Shown here in pieces: positions 26,434 through 34,695 of a stretch of DNA of 64,000 nt; within the stretch, counting starts at the first letter, position 1, and every line of letters starts with the position of its first letter. The stretch comes from Hymenobacter edaphi. GTDB lineage: Bacteria > Bacteroidota > Bacteroidia > Cytophagales > Hymenobacteraceae. Where the stretch lies: the NCBI RefSeq assembly GCF_003258365.1, contig NZ_QHKM01000002.1, forward strand, positions 496,001-560,000. Reading direction: 5' to 3'. The position numbers were made by a program, and so were the translations under genes. Below the pieces are notes generated by a model. That model had not been told where the DNA came from. It searched no databases and saw only the letters and a program-made list of their open reading frames with translations.

Positions 26434-26680
26434 ACGTCATCCTGAGCGCAGCGAACCGAAGGTCGACGGAGTCAAGGACCTTGCTCGCAGCTTGCGCCGC
26501 CGCTGCCTATGCAGGGCTGACGCTTTGTTGGTGACGTCCGTAACGCCGAAGCGCAGCTACCGAGCCCGGACGATTGGGCGTTGGTGGTTGCGCTTCGGCG
26601 TTGGTGCTGGAAAAGAGGAAGGCCCTTGACTTCGTCGACCTTCGGTTCGCTGCGCTCAAGATGACGTCCTCTTTTCCAGC
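26434..26680. mobile_element. MITE-like nested inverted-repeat element
   Basis: Outer arms 26434-26482 and 26620-26667 are inverted copies of about 48 bases with few mismatches; they contain CGTCATC(C/T)TGAGCGCAGCG. Inner arms 26542-26561 and 26583-26602 match at 17 of 20. A third 14-base inverted pair (26606-26619, 26667-26680) frames the right outer arm. No transposase is encoded. It fills the gap between convergent genes ending at 26420 and 26692 and could also act as terminator. Confidence 0.6.
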
Positions 26681-26691
26681 TACGGAGGTTC

Positions 26692-27993
26692 CTACTCGCC
26701 CTCAATCCTCGACGTGTGCTTGGTGTCGGCCATGCGCCAGTACACCAGCAGCGACAGGGCCGCGCACACCGTCACGTACCAGTAGTAAGCCGGCTCCATG
26801 CCCCATTGCTTGGCCTGCAGGGCAATGTACTCGGCCGTGCCGCCGAAGATGGCCACCGTGAGGGCGTAGGGCAGGCCCACGCCGAGGGCGCGAATGTGCG
26901 TCGGGAACAGCTCGGCTTTCACCACCGCGTTGATGGCCGTGTAGCCGCTCATCACCACGATGGCCAGCACCAGCAGCCCGAAAGCCGCCCAGGCGTTGGT
27001 GGTGTGGGCCAGCATGGTGAGCAGCGGCACCGTGCCCAGCGTGGCGCCCACCCCGAAGAACAGCAGCACCGGCCGCCGTCCCACGCGGTCGGAGAGGGCG
27101 CCGATGAGGGGCTGCAGCACCAGAGCCACGGCCAGCGTCCAGAACGAAATCTGCGCGGCCTGCTCCCGGCTGAAGCCGGCCGTGTTGACCAGGAACTTCT
27201 GGGCGTAGGTCGTGAAGGTGTAGAACACGATGGTGCCGCCCAGCGTCAGGCCCACCACCGTCAGCACCTCGCGCGGGTGGCGCAGCAGCACGCGCAGCTT
27301 GCTTTCCGTCACCACGTCGGCTTCGGCAGCCTGCTGCTCGCTGAACGAGGCCGTTTCGGCCATGTGCCGCCGCAGGTACAGCGCCACCAGCGCCGCCGCC
27401 GCCCCGATGACGAAGGGCACGCGCCAGCCCCAGCGCTGCAGCTCGGCGGGCGTGAGCACCTGCTGCAAGCCCAGCTGCACCAGCAGGGCCAACAGCTGCC
27501 CGGCTAGCAAAGTCACGTACTGAAAGCTGGAGTAGAAGCCGCGGTGGCGGGCGTCGGCCATTTCGCTCAGGTAGGTGGCCGAAGTGCCGTACTCGCCGCC
27601 CACGCTCAGGCCCTGCAGCAGCCGCGCCAGCACCAGCAGCACCGGCGCCGCCCACCCAATCTGCTCGAAGCCCGGCGTGAGGGCAATGAGCAAAGAGCCG
27701 GCGCACATCAGCAGCACCGATAGCAGCAGGGCGGCTTTGCGGCCGTGGCGGTCGGCGTAGGTGCCCATCAGCCAGCCGCCCAGGGGCCGCATCAGAAAGC
27801 CCACCGCAAACACGGCCGCCGAGTTGAGCAGCTGCAGGGTGAGGTTGCCGCTGGGGAAGAACACCGGCGCGAAGTACAGGGCGAAGGCCGAGTACACGTA
27901 CCAGTCGTACCACTCCACCAGATTGCCGATGGAGCCGCTGATGATGGAGCGGATGCGGGCGCTGGTGGTGCGCGGGGGAGGAGCCGAATGCAT
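26692..27993 (-). CDS. MFS transporter, metabolite:H+ symporter type
   Basis: 433 residues, about 12 membrane segments. The ATG at 27993 gives the usual short N-terminus (MHSAPPPRTTSARIRSIISG) before SIGNLVEWYDWYVYS, a signature of the MHS subfamily (alpha-ketoglutarate, proline/betaine, shikimate carriers). The loop 2-3 motif GTYADRHGRKAAL, GLSVGGEYGTS and the repeat GALSDRVGRRPVL are present. Substrate, probably an organic acid or zwitterion, cannot be fixed. Longer upstream starts at 28092 or before add only low-complexity residues. Confidence 0.9.
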   Translation of the reverse strand: MHSAPPPRTTSARIRSIISGSIGNLVEWYDWYVYSAFALYFAPVFFPSGNLTLQLLNSAAVFAVGFLMRPLGGWLMGTYADRHGRKAALLLSVLLMCAGSLLIALTPGFEQIGWAAPVLLVLARLLQGLSVGGEYGTSATYLSEMADARHRGFYSSFQYVTLLAGQLLALLVQLGLQQVLTPAELQRWGWRVPFVIGAAAALVALYLRRHMAETASFSEQQAAEADVVTESKLRVLLRHPREVLTVVGLTLGGTIVFYTFTTYAQKFLVNTAGFSREQAAQISFWTLAVALVLQPLIGALSDRVGRRPVLLFFGVGATLGTVPLLTMLAHTTNAWAAFGLLVLAIVVMSGYTAINAVVKAELFPTHIRALGVGLPYALTVAIFGGTAEYIALQAKQWGMEPAYYWYVTVCAALSLLVYWRMADTKHTSRIEGE

Positions 27994-28227
27994 AGGCTCG
28001 CAAGATGGCGCATCCCCGGCACAACGAGGGCCGGCGGCCAGCCCACCGGTGGCTGCGCGTCTGGCCAAGGACGGCGCAGCTGCCGCAACCACGGGGCCAA
28101 CAACGAGTCATTATAATTATTATTACTAATTATTGTGGAAATGTTGATAATTATTAGGCTTGCCGCGTATTATTCTCGTATCATTCGCTTCCCCACGCTT
28201 CCCCACGCTCCCGCACCATCCGCACCT

Positions 28228-28461
28228 ATGGCTACCATTCAGAATTACTTAGTGAAGAGGACTTCGCTAATCGAGAGCATCAAGAGCTTTCACCACGAGC
28301 TACAACGGCAGTCAGGCGCCGACAACGCCCTGAAAGTATACTGCCGCGCTCTTTGCAGCTGGACCGAAGACCCCAACACCGACCTGCACCAGGCCGAGCG
28401 GCTGTTCGACGAAATCCGCCACGCCTCGCAGCTGGAAGACCTCGACGACTGGACCGACTAA
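28228..28461 (+). CDS. Small hypothetical protein
   Basis: 77 residues, mainly helical, acidic C-terminus (LEDLDDWTD). No signal, membrane segment or known domain. ATG at 28228 is preferred over 28135 because the intervening codons are AT-rich and promoter-like (TTATAATTATTATTA at 28110-28124). Converges with the reductase gene, leaving 10 bases between stops. Confidence 0.6.
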   Translation: MATIQNYLVKRTSLIESIKSFHHELQRQSGADNALKVYCRALCSWTEDPNTDLHQAERLFDEIRHASQLEDLDDWTD

Positions 28462-28471
28462 GCTGCCCCGC

Positions 28472-29530
28472 TCAACCGTCTATTTCGAGCTGCACGGGGC
28501 CACCCACGGGGTAGCCGGTGCAGGTCAGCACCAGGCCGCGCGCTAGGTCGCGCTCGGTCAATACCTCGTTGTAGCTCATCCACACCCGCCCCTGGGTGCA
28601 GCGGGCCACGCAGTTGCCGCAGCGGCCGGCCTCGCAGCTGTAGGGCAGGCGCAGGTCGTGGCGGCGCGCGGCCTGCAGGATGGTATCGGGATGCCGGGCT
28701 TCGAACTCGTACTGCTGCCCGGCCCAGCGCACCGTCACGGGGTGCGCGTCGGTATCGGGCGGGAGCAGCGGGGGCACGTAGGCCGGCTCGGTCACGAAAT
28801 TTTCCCGCCGGATGTGGTCGGTGGGCACGCGCAGCTCGCGCAGGGCGTAGGTGCACATGCGCATGTAGTTCAGCGGCCCGCACACGTAAGCCAGTAGCTC
28901 GGCGGGCGGAGCCACGGCGTGTTGCCGCACCAGGCTTTCCAGCAGCTCTTTGTAGAGGTGGGCGCGGGCCAGGTCGGGCGCGTTGCTGAACAGCCATTCG
29001 ATGCGCAGCTGCTGCGGGTGCCGGGCCGCCAGGGCTTCCAGCTCTTCGCGGAAGATGGTGGTGGCTGGCGCGTGGTTGGAGTATAGCAGCACCACCGGCA
29101 GCTGCGGCTGGGTGGTCAGCAGCGTCTTCAGCAGGGAATAGATGGGCGTGATGCCCGAGCCGGCCGCCAGCAGCCACACCTGCCGCACGCCCGCCAGCTC
29201 GTCGGGCAGGGTGAAGAGGCCGGCGGCGCCGGTGGTCAGCAGCACGTCGCCGGGCTGGGCGCGGTCAACGAGCTGGCGCGAAAACAGCCCGTTGGCAATG
29301 CGCTTGACGGTAATGGCCAGGGGCTCGGGCAGCGCCGGGCTGGAGCTGAGCGAGTAGGAGCGGCGCGCCTCGTGGCCGTGCGCGTGCTGCACCAGGGTGA
29401 GGTACTGGCCGGCGCGGTAGGCCAGGGGCCGCTCGTCGGCGGGGGCCAGCAGCAGGGTGCGGGTGTCGGCGGTTTCGGCGCGCACGGCCAGCACGCGGAG
29501 CGGACGGTAGGGCGAGGCAGCAGAGGGCAT
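28472..29530 (-). CDS. FAD/NAD(P) ferredoxin reductase with C-terminal 2Fe-2S domain
   Basis: 352-residue electron-transfer protein of the PaaE/HmpX-like class. FAD domain ~10-110 with RRSYSLSSSP and GLFSRQLVD; NAD(P) domain ~115-245 with LLAAGSGITPIYSLLK, LLYSNHAPATTIF and the C-terminal VCGPLNYM; plant-type 2Fe-2S domain with C-x4-C-x2-C (CEAGRCGNC) and a distal Cys in LVLTC. This order fits reductases that feed mono- or dioxygenases, such as phenylacetyl-CoA epoxidase PaaE, but no oxygenase is near. ATG at 29530 chosen; 29569 would add an Arg-rich tail. Confidence 0.88.
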   Translation of the reverse strand: MPSAASPYRPLRVLAVRAETADTRTLLLAPADERPLAYRAGQYLTLVQHAHGHEARRSYSLSSSPALPEPLAITVKRIANGLFSRQLVDRAQPGDVLLTTGAAGLFTLPDELAGVRQVWLLAAGSGITPIYSLLKTLLTTQPQLPVVLLYSNHAPATTIFREELEALAARHPQQLRIEWLFSNAPDLARAHLYKELLESLVRQHAVAPPAELLAYVCGPLNYMRMCTYALRELRVPTDHIRRENFVTEPAYVPPLLPPDTDAHPVTVRWAGQQYEFEARHPDTILQAARRHDLRLPYSCEAGRCGNCVARCTQGRVWMSYNEVLTERDLARGLVLTCTGYPVGGPVQLEIDG

Positions 29531-29760
29531 AAGCAAGAGGCGCAGGCGGGTGCGGACGCAAATACGCAACTCCGCCGTAAGCAGCGGCGCCCGGCTACCC
29601 TGCAGAAAGGCAGGGCGGCAGGGCGCCGGGTGTTGGGTTGTGGAAAAAGGACGGATGCCAACTTACGCAACCTTATCGGTTTGGTTGGCCGGCGGCGGGT
29701 TAAGTTTTTGATTCAGCGAAATTTCCGTCCGCCTTCCGCTTTTCCAGCCGATATGGCCCG

Positions 29761-30759
29761 CTAGCTCAACTGCAGCTGCGCCAGCTCCCCATCGATAAAT
29801 GCCACGTCCTCGGCCGTGAGCTGCACCTCGATGGCCCGGGCGTTTTGCTCGGCCTGCTGGGCGTTGCGGGCCCCCACCAGGGCCACCGTCAGGCCGGGCT
29901 GCGCCAGCGTCCAGCGAATGACCAGCTGGCCCAGCGTGGCGTTTTTGGCCTCTGCCAGCGGCCGGAGCTGATCCAGGAAAGCGTTGACACGCGTCACGTT
30001 GTCGGGCGTGAACAGGCGGTGCGTGGCGCGCAGGTCGCCGGGGCCGAAGTCCTGCCCGGGCCGGATCTTGCCCGTCAGCAAGCCCAGCTGCAGCGGGCTG
30101 TAGGCCAGAATGGCCTTGTGGTGCGCGAGGCAGTAGGGCATCACGTCGGCTTCGATGTCGCGGCGCACCATGCTGTAGGGCACCTGGTTCGAGGCCAGCT
30201 TCAGCGTCTGCTCCGCTTCCTGCATCTGCGCCACCGAGTAGTTGCTCACGCCCGCGGCGCGCACCTTGCCCTGCTCGATGAGGCGCTGCACGGCCGCCAT
30301 CGTGTCGTCGATGGGCGTGGTCACGTCGGGCCAGTGAATCTGGTAGAGGTCGAGGTAGTCGGTGCCGAGGCGGCGCAGCGAGTCCTCGCACTCCTTCACG
30401 ATGCTCGCGGGCGTGGCCAGTTTGTACACGTCCAGGTCGCGGCCGTCGTTGTCCTTGGTCTTGAAGCCGAAGTCGCCCTGGGGGGCCGGCAAGTCCCAGC
30501 GCATGCCGAACTTGGTGAGCAGCTGCACCTTGTCGCGCGGCAGTCCTTTGATGGCCGCGCCCACGATTTCCTCGCTCAGGCCCTGCCCGTAAATCGGGGC
30601 CGTATCGATGCTGGTCACGCCCAGGTCGTAGGAAGCCCGGATGGCACCCACCGCGTCGTTCTGCTCGGTGCCGCCCCACATCCAGCCGCCCGCGGCCCAG
30701 CTGCCAAACGTTATCCGCGACACGCTCAGGCCCGAGTCGCCCAGTTGTTGATATTCCAT
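29761..30759 (-). CDS. Aldo/keto reductase
   Basis: 332-residue NADPH-dependent oxidoreductase with a TIM barrel. Catalytic tetrad visible as Asp in SIDTAPIYG, Tyr in the same strand, Lys in LLTKFGM, and His in YQIHWPD. It ends with VALVGARNAQQAEQN, the usual nucleotide-binding loop. Start at 30759 gives MEYQQLGDSGLSVSRITFGSWA, typical of the family; the upstream ATG would add an unrelated leader. Transcribed in the same direction as the reductase at 28472 but 230 bases apart. Substrate not predictable. Confidence 0.93.
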   Translation of the reverse strand: MEYQQLGDSGLSVSRITFGSWAAGGWMWGGTEQNDAVGAIRASYDLGVTSIDTAPIYGQGLSEEIVGAAIKGLPRDKVQLLTKFGMRWDLPAPQGDFGFKTKDNDGRDLDVYKLATPASIVKECEDSLRRLGTDYLDLYQIHWPDVTTPIDDTMAAVQRLIEQGKVRAAGVSNYSVAQMQEAEQTLKLASNQVPYSMVRRDIEADVMPYCLAHHKAILAYSPLQLGLLTGKIRPGQDFGPGDLRATHRLFTPDNVTRVNAFLDQLRPLAEAKNATLGQLVIRWTLAQPGLTVALVGARNAQQAEQNARAIEVQLTAEDVAFIDGELAQLQLS

Positions 30760-30969
30760 AAAGAAGCTTGAAATGCACGGCAGCTGCTGAACCGGCCCCG
30801 CCGAAGAATTGGACGATGGCAAGGCAAGGGCTTGTCTTTCGGTTGGAAAGCGCGGTCTGCCGTAGTTGTTAGGTTGGCTGGCTTAACCTTTACAAGCCCC
30901 GGAAGGTTATACTTGAGCAGTCGTTGGTGCTCTGCCACCCGCCGCGCCGCCCGATTCCACCCCGCTTGC

Positions 30970-31380
30970 ATGCCCGTTACTAAATTCCGCCGCCCCGACG
31001 GCCACGTGTACCTCACCGCCGAGCGCAACCGCGCCGAAGGCTGGATTCATGCCCGCTGGTCGGGGGTACAAACGCTGGAAACGGTGAAGGAAGGCGGCCT
31101 GGCCTACGTCGACATGCTGCGCGAGGAGCCCTGCACCAAGCTGCTCAACGACCACTCCGAGCTGATCGGCCGCTTCACCGAGGCCAACGAGTGGGTGGCC
31201 CAGGTCTGGACGCCGCTCATCCTGCAGGCCGGGCTGCGCTACTTTGCCCACGTCCTCTCGCCCGGCATCTTCGGCCAGCTTTCCATCGAAGACCTGCACC
31301 AGCGCATCGAGGGCGTGTTTGAGCTGAAGATGTTCGACGACTTAGAGGAAGCCAAAGAGTGGCTGCGCAGCGTCAGCTGA
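30970..31380 (+). CDS. STAS-like (SpoIIAA-like) small protein, paralogue 3
   Basis: 136 residues, cytoplasmic. Shares CTKLLNDHSEL, ANEWV, LQAGLRYFAHVLSP, FGQLS and a C-terminal FDDLEEAKEWL with the family at 20197 and 20653. The stop TGA overlaps the ATG of the next gene by one base (TGATG at 31378-31382), so the two are almost certainly translated as a unit. Start at 30970 chosen over 30832 from homology. Confidence 0.72.
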   Translation: MPVTKFRRPDGHVYLTAERNRAEGWIHARWSGVQTLETVKEGGLAYVDMLREEPCTKLLNDHSELIGRFTEANEWVAQVWTPLILQAGLRYFAHVLSPGIFGQLSIEDLHQRIEGVFELKMFDDLEEAKEWLRSVS

Positions 31381-32177
31381 TGAACCCCACCGCTTTCACC
31401 GTCACCGAAACCGACGTTCCGCTCGACGGCTACCACCTGCGCGTGCAGCGCCTGCTGCCCACCGCGGCCAGCCCGCGCCCCACGCTGGTGTTCTTGCACG
31501 ACTCGCTCGGCTGCATCAGCCTCTGGCGCGACTTTCCCGCCCGCCTGGCGGCCGCCACCGGCTGCCCCGCCCTCGTCTACGACCGCCGCGGCTACGGCCA
31601 GTCGGCCCCGTTCGACAGCCGACCCCGCACCAACGACTACCTGGCCGACGAAGTCCCGGTGCTCCGGCAGCTGCTCGATGCGTGCGGCATCACCCGGGCC
31701 ATTCTCTTCGGGCACTCCGATGGCGGCAGCATTGCCCTGCTGGCCGCCGCGCGCTACCCCGAGGGCGTGGCCGCCGTGCTCACCGAAGGCGCCCACGTGT
31801 TCGTCGAAAACCTCACGCTGGCCGGTATCCGCGCCGCGCAGCAGCAGTACCACGGCACCAATCTGCCCGAGCGCCTGGCCCGCTACCACGGACCCCACAC
31901 CGACGCCGTGTTTCGCGCCTGGGCCGATACCTGGCTGAGGCCCGCCTTCCGCCACTGGAACATCGAAGCCGAGCTGCCCCGCATTCAATGCCCCGTGCTG
32001 GTGCTGCAGGGCGCGGCCGACGAGTACGGCACCGTGGCGCAGGTCGAGGCCATTGCTACGCAAGCCAGCGGCCCTGCCGAGGCCGTGCTGCTGCCCGGCG
32101 CCGCCCATACCCCGCACCGGGAAGCGCCGGAAGAAACCCTGCGCCTGGCGGCCGAATTCGTGCGGCGCGTGCTGTAA
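31380..32177 (+). CDS. Alpha/beta hydrolase
   Basis: 265 residues, cytoplasmic. Nucleophile elbow GHSDGG (serine near residue 117), FLHDSLGC oxyanion region, acid in GAADEYG, His in AAHTPHREAP. YDRRGYGQS is the typical beta4 loop. Resembles small C-C or ester hydrolases with a short cap. It starts within the stop of the STAS-like gene (31380 shared), which implies a stoichiometric pairing. Substrate unknown. Confidence 0.9.
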   Translation: MNPTAFTVTETDVPLDGYHLRVQRLLPTAASPRPTLVFLHDSLGCISLWRDFPARLAAATGCPALVYDRRGYGQSAPFDSRPRTNDYLADEVPVLRQLLDACGITRAILFGHSDGGSIALLAAARYPEGVAAVLTEGAHVFVENLTLAGIRAAQQQYHGTNLPERLARYHGPHTDAVFRAWADTWLRPAFRHWNIEAELPRIQCPVLVLQGAADEYGTVAQVEAIATQASGPAEAVLLPGAAHTPHREAPEETLRLAAEFVRRVL

Positions 32178-32268
32178 AGATGCCTACTGGCGTCTGGTCG
32201 TCCGGGCCGCGTGGCTGACGTTCGAGTGGCCGTCGTTCAGGGGCCAGATGCTGTAGCAGGTACCAAAA

Positions 32269-32301
32269 AAGGGGGCGCGAGCTGCGTAGCTCACGCCCCT
32301 T
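32269..32301 (-). terminator. Imperfect hairpin with T-run on the minus strand
   Basis: AAGGGGGCG.GAGCT pairs with AGCTCACGCCCCTT with a bulge and a wobble; the minus strand continues CCCCCTTTTTTGG. No minus-strand gene is upstream, so its role is unclear; it may halt antisense transcription or terminate the plus-strand operon. Confidence 0.5.
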
Positions 32302-32673
32302 CTGAAGCTCGCGTCGGGTCCATTCCCCAATGCCCTTGCCCGCCGGAGTAGTTTTGGTGCATTCTCCCAACCCCTGGCTACGTCCGGTTGACTTGCGACT
32401 TCAGTGTAGTTAATTGCTCGTTGCGCCCCCGCCGGCCCGGGCCGTCCGCCTTTTCTGCGCCGACGCGCAACCGCCCGCCCGCACCGCGGCGGCCGGTGCC
32501 GCGCTCGAATGCTGCAGGAAGGAACGACGTGGCATGGCGCAGAGGAATAGTGGGTGGGAACGGTTCGGTGAGCGGGTTGCGAAGTTGAATGTTCAGCTAA
32601 TTCTTCTGAAAGCCACGCCCTTGCCGGCGGATTTTTTGCGCAAACGTTATCGGGAACGTTGCCAAAGGAGCCT

Positions 32674-32691
32674 ACCAAACGGTCGTTTGGT
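32674..32691. promoter_or_regulatory. 8+8 palindrome, operator candidate
   Basis: ACCAAACG-GT-CGTTTGGT, perfect arms. The shape is like TetR-family operators. No TetR gene is in the window. It is 205 bases upstream of the DUF2141 start. Confidence 0.4.
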
Positions 32692-32895
32692 GGTCGGCTG
32701 CGCCGATTTCGGGGCCGCCACTGTCCGGCCGCGACGCGGGCAACGGCAGGCAACCCCGGCGTGGGCGCGCGCCCGGCCGGCGCCGCCAGCCTATCCCCCG
32801 GAGGGCGGTGCGGCGCCGGGTTATCTTACAGAAAGGCAACTATTTTGCTTAACTTAACGATTCCCTATTCAAGACCTCACCAGCCGGAATCCGTT

Positions 32896-33348
32896 ATGAA
32901 AGCTTTGCATCTTGCCTTGGTCGCCCTTGGCGGCAGCCTCCTGGGGGCTGCCACGCCCTGCGTCGCCGGTAATCCGGTGGCTACCTCGTCTATCACCGTC
33001 GTGGTGTCGCAGCTGGCTTCCACCGAATCGGCCGTCAAGCTTTACTTCTACAACCTGCGCGAGTCGTTTCTGCAGCCCAAGCAGTATGCCTTCGTAAAAG
33101 TGGTGCGCCCGGGTGGGCAAGACCGCATTACGCTGCCCGTGGACCTGGCCAACGGCGACTGGGCCGTGGCCATCACCCAGGACACCAACAACAACGACAG
33201 GCTGGACAAGAACATGATGGGCATCCCGACCGAGCCCTTCGCGTTTTCCAACAACGTGCGCCCGCGCTTCGCCCCGCCCGACTTCGACGACTGCAAATTC
33301 ACCGTCAGCGGCCCCGGCAAGGTGGTTAGCATCGTGCTGAAGCCCTGA
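32896..33348 (+). CDS. DUF2141 exported protein
   Basis: 150 residues. Signal peptide MKALHLALVALGGSLLGAATPCVA. The family pattern ALNxxNxNxKLD-x-GxPxEPxxFSN is seen here as TQDTNNNDRLDKNMMGIPTEPFAFSNN, followed by PRFAPPDFDDCKF. The role of DUF2141 is unknown; members are small periplasmic beta sandwiches. Monocistronic, with a terminator 69 bases on. Confidence 0.9.
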   Translation: MKALHLALVALGGSLLGAATPCVAGNPVATSSITVVVSQLASTESAVKLYFYNLRESFLQPKQYAFVKVVRPGGQDRITLPVDLANGDWAVAITQDTNNNDRLDKNMMGIPTEPFAFSNNVRPRFAPPDFDDCKFTVSGPGKVVSIVLKP

Positions 33349-33416
33349 GGCGCCGCGTGCGGCCGGCTGCCCCGGCCGAAAAACCGGCGGGCGTCGCCCA
33401 TCGGCCCGCAGTTCTC

Positions 33417-33449
33417 AAACCAGCCCTGCCTAGCCGGCCGGGCTGGTTT
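33417..33449 (+). terminator. Terminator of the DUF2141 gene
   Basis: AAACCAGCCC / GGGCTGGTTT arms around a 13-base loop, then ATTTTGGGG. The rest of the 318-base gap 33349-33666 is GC-rich with no gene seen. Confidence 0.75.
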
Positions 33450-33631
33450 ATTTTGGGGCAACGCGCGGCGACCCGGGCGCCAGACGTTGGCTGAACCCTA
33501 GGCTCGGCCGCTAAAAACGGCGCTGCCGCCGCCCGGATGCCGTTGAGCTTACTCGCCGAGCCGGGAGGCGCAACCCGCAGATACCTTGCGCCGTTTGCGG
33601 GCATGGAACCGGGTGAATTGGCAGAGGTTGT

Positions 33632-33639
33632 TAGCTTTG
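33632..33639 (+). promoter_or_regulatory. -7 promoter element for STAS-like paralogue 4
   Basis: TAGCTTTG, a full match to TAnnTTTG, 28 bases before the ATG at 33667. Confidence 0.5.
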
Positions 33640-33666
33640 CCCTGACGCCCGCGTTTTCTGCCGCCC

Positions 33667-34095
33667 ATGTCTGACGTTGTTCTTCAAGCTGAATCTTACG
33701 GTTCCCTGCTGTTTGCCCCGGAGGTGCCCTGCATTGTGGTTCAGTGGCACGCGTTTGCCAACTCGCAGCAGTTCCGCAGCCTGATGGATGACTCGCTGGA
33801 CGCTTTTGCCGACCAGGCCCAGCTGCATTGGCCGCTGGGCTGGCTGATGGACGCGCGCCAGATGAGCGCCATCACGCCCGCCGACCAGATCTGGCTGGAA
33901 ACCGACTGGAACCCGCGCGCCTACGCCGCCGGCCTGCGCCACATCGGCATTGCCAACGCCGAAAACATTTTCGGCCGCATTGCCACCCAGGTCTACATTG
34001 CCAACACCGTGGCCCAGTCGCATTACACCCTGGACGCCGTTTCCCTGCCCACGCTGGACGACGCTAAGGACTGGGTGCGCGACGCGCTGCAGTAG
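33667..34095 (+). CDS. STAS-like (SpoIIAA-like) small protein, paralogue 4
   Basis: 142 residues and the most divergent member. It has WHAFANSQQFRSLMD, LGWLMDARQM (equivalent to the LLNDN strand), a YAAGLRHIGIANAENIFGRIA segment (equivalent to AGLxYFAWVxSPxxxxRLS), and a C-terminal LDDAKDWVRDAL. The N-terminus is longer and Trp/His content higher. Own promoter and terminator. Assigned by order of motifs, not by strong identity. Confidence 0.6.
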   Translation: MSDVVLQAESYGSLLFAPEVPCIVVQWHAFANSQQFRSLMDDSLDAFADQAQLHWPLGWLMDARQMSAITPADQIWLETDWNPRAYAAGLRHIGIANAENIFGRIATQVYIANTVAQSHYTLDAVSLPTLDDAKDWVRDALQ

Positions 34096-34114
34096 CCGCT
34101 GCCGCCCTGGCAGC

Positions 34115-34168
34115 ACGCCGGCCGCCCGCCATTCCCGAATCTGTCTCGGGTTGGCGGGCGGCCGGCGT
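34115..34168 (+). terminator. Long terminator after STAS-like paralogue 4
   Basis: Sixteen-base outer stem plus a CCCGA/TCGGG inner stem; followed by TTTTGAG. It lies 18 bases before the convergent stop at 34186 and may serve both strands. Confidence 0.75.
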
Positions 34169-34185
34169 TTTGAGAGCAAGCCGGT

Positions 34186-34689
34186 TTACTGCGGTTCTTT
34201 CGCCGGCCGGAACGGTTTGGCGCCGCTGGCCAGCTGGTGCAGCAGCTTCACCACGCGCTGGGCGCGGGTTTCGGCCCGCTTGGCCGCCCCGATGTAGTGC
34301 ACGAGGTTGCGCTGGCGCCCGGGCGTCAGGCGGGCGAAGGCCGCGGCGGCTTCGGGCCATTCGGCCAGGCCTTCGGTCAGCTCCTCGGGCATGTCCACCT
34401 GGTCGGGGTTGGGGTCGGCGGCCAGGGTCACCGTTACGGGGGCATCGACGCTCAGGCGCAGCTCGCGGCGCAGGGCTTTGCTAACGAGCAGAAACCGCTC
34501 CCCGGTGCTCATCGGCAGCAGGCCGCGGCGGATGGGGTGGCCGTTGAGCGTGCCCACCACGCGCTTCACGCTTTTGCCGCCCAGCGCCTCCACCACTTCT
34601 TCGGGCACGATGATGATGGCCATGGGCATGAACCCGAGGCCGTTGGACAGCAGCTGGCCCTGAAAGGTGAGGGCGTCGGCGGAAACCAT
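34186..34689 (-). CDS. YdeI/OmpD-associated family protein (DUF1905-like)
   Basis: 167 residues, cytoplasmic. N-terminal DUF1905-type barrel (FMPMAIIIVPEEVVEALGG, VVGTLNGHPIRRGLLP) and a C-terminal OmdA/YdeI helical part (RLTPGRQRNLVHYIGAAKRAETRAQRV). Function of the family is not settled. It begins 6 bases after the stop of the lipoprotein at 34696, so the pair is one transcript. Confidence 0.85.
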   Translation of the reverse strand: MVSADALTFQGQLLSNGLGFMPMAIIIVPEEVVEALGGKSVKRVVGTLNGHPIRRGLLPMSTGERFLLVSKALRRELRLSVDAPVTVTLAADPNPDQVDMPEELTEGLAEWPEAAAAFARLTPGRQRNLVHYIGAAKRAETRAQRVVKLLHQLASGAKPFRPAKEPQ

Positions 34690-34695
34690 TCGGGC

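Larger units (their letters stand above)
32178..32895. other. 718-base intergenic stretch
   Basis: No supportable gene on either strand; the frames seen are Arg/Ala-rich shadows without starts or domains. It holds a hairpin at 32269-32301 and a palindrome at 32674-32691, described separately, and an AT-richer stretch near 32830-32880 that may carry the promoter of the DUF2141 gene (TATTTTG near 32841 is one base short of the -7 consensus). Confidence 0.6.

Noticed and set aside
26434-26680. Insertion sequence
   Set aside because: No transposase frame inside; called MITE-like only.
32184-32753. 189-codon minus-strand frame in the 718-base gap
   Set aside because: Arg/Pro/Ala-rich, no start context, no motif; treated as non-coding.
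20197-34095. Calling the small paralogues anti-sigma antagonists
   Set aside because: The conserved phospho-Ser of SpoIIAA is not identifiable and no anti-sigma kinase is beside them.
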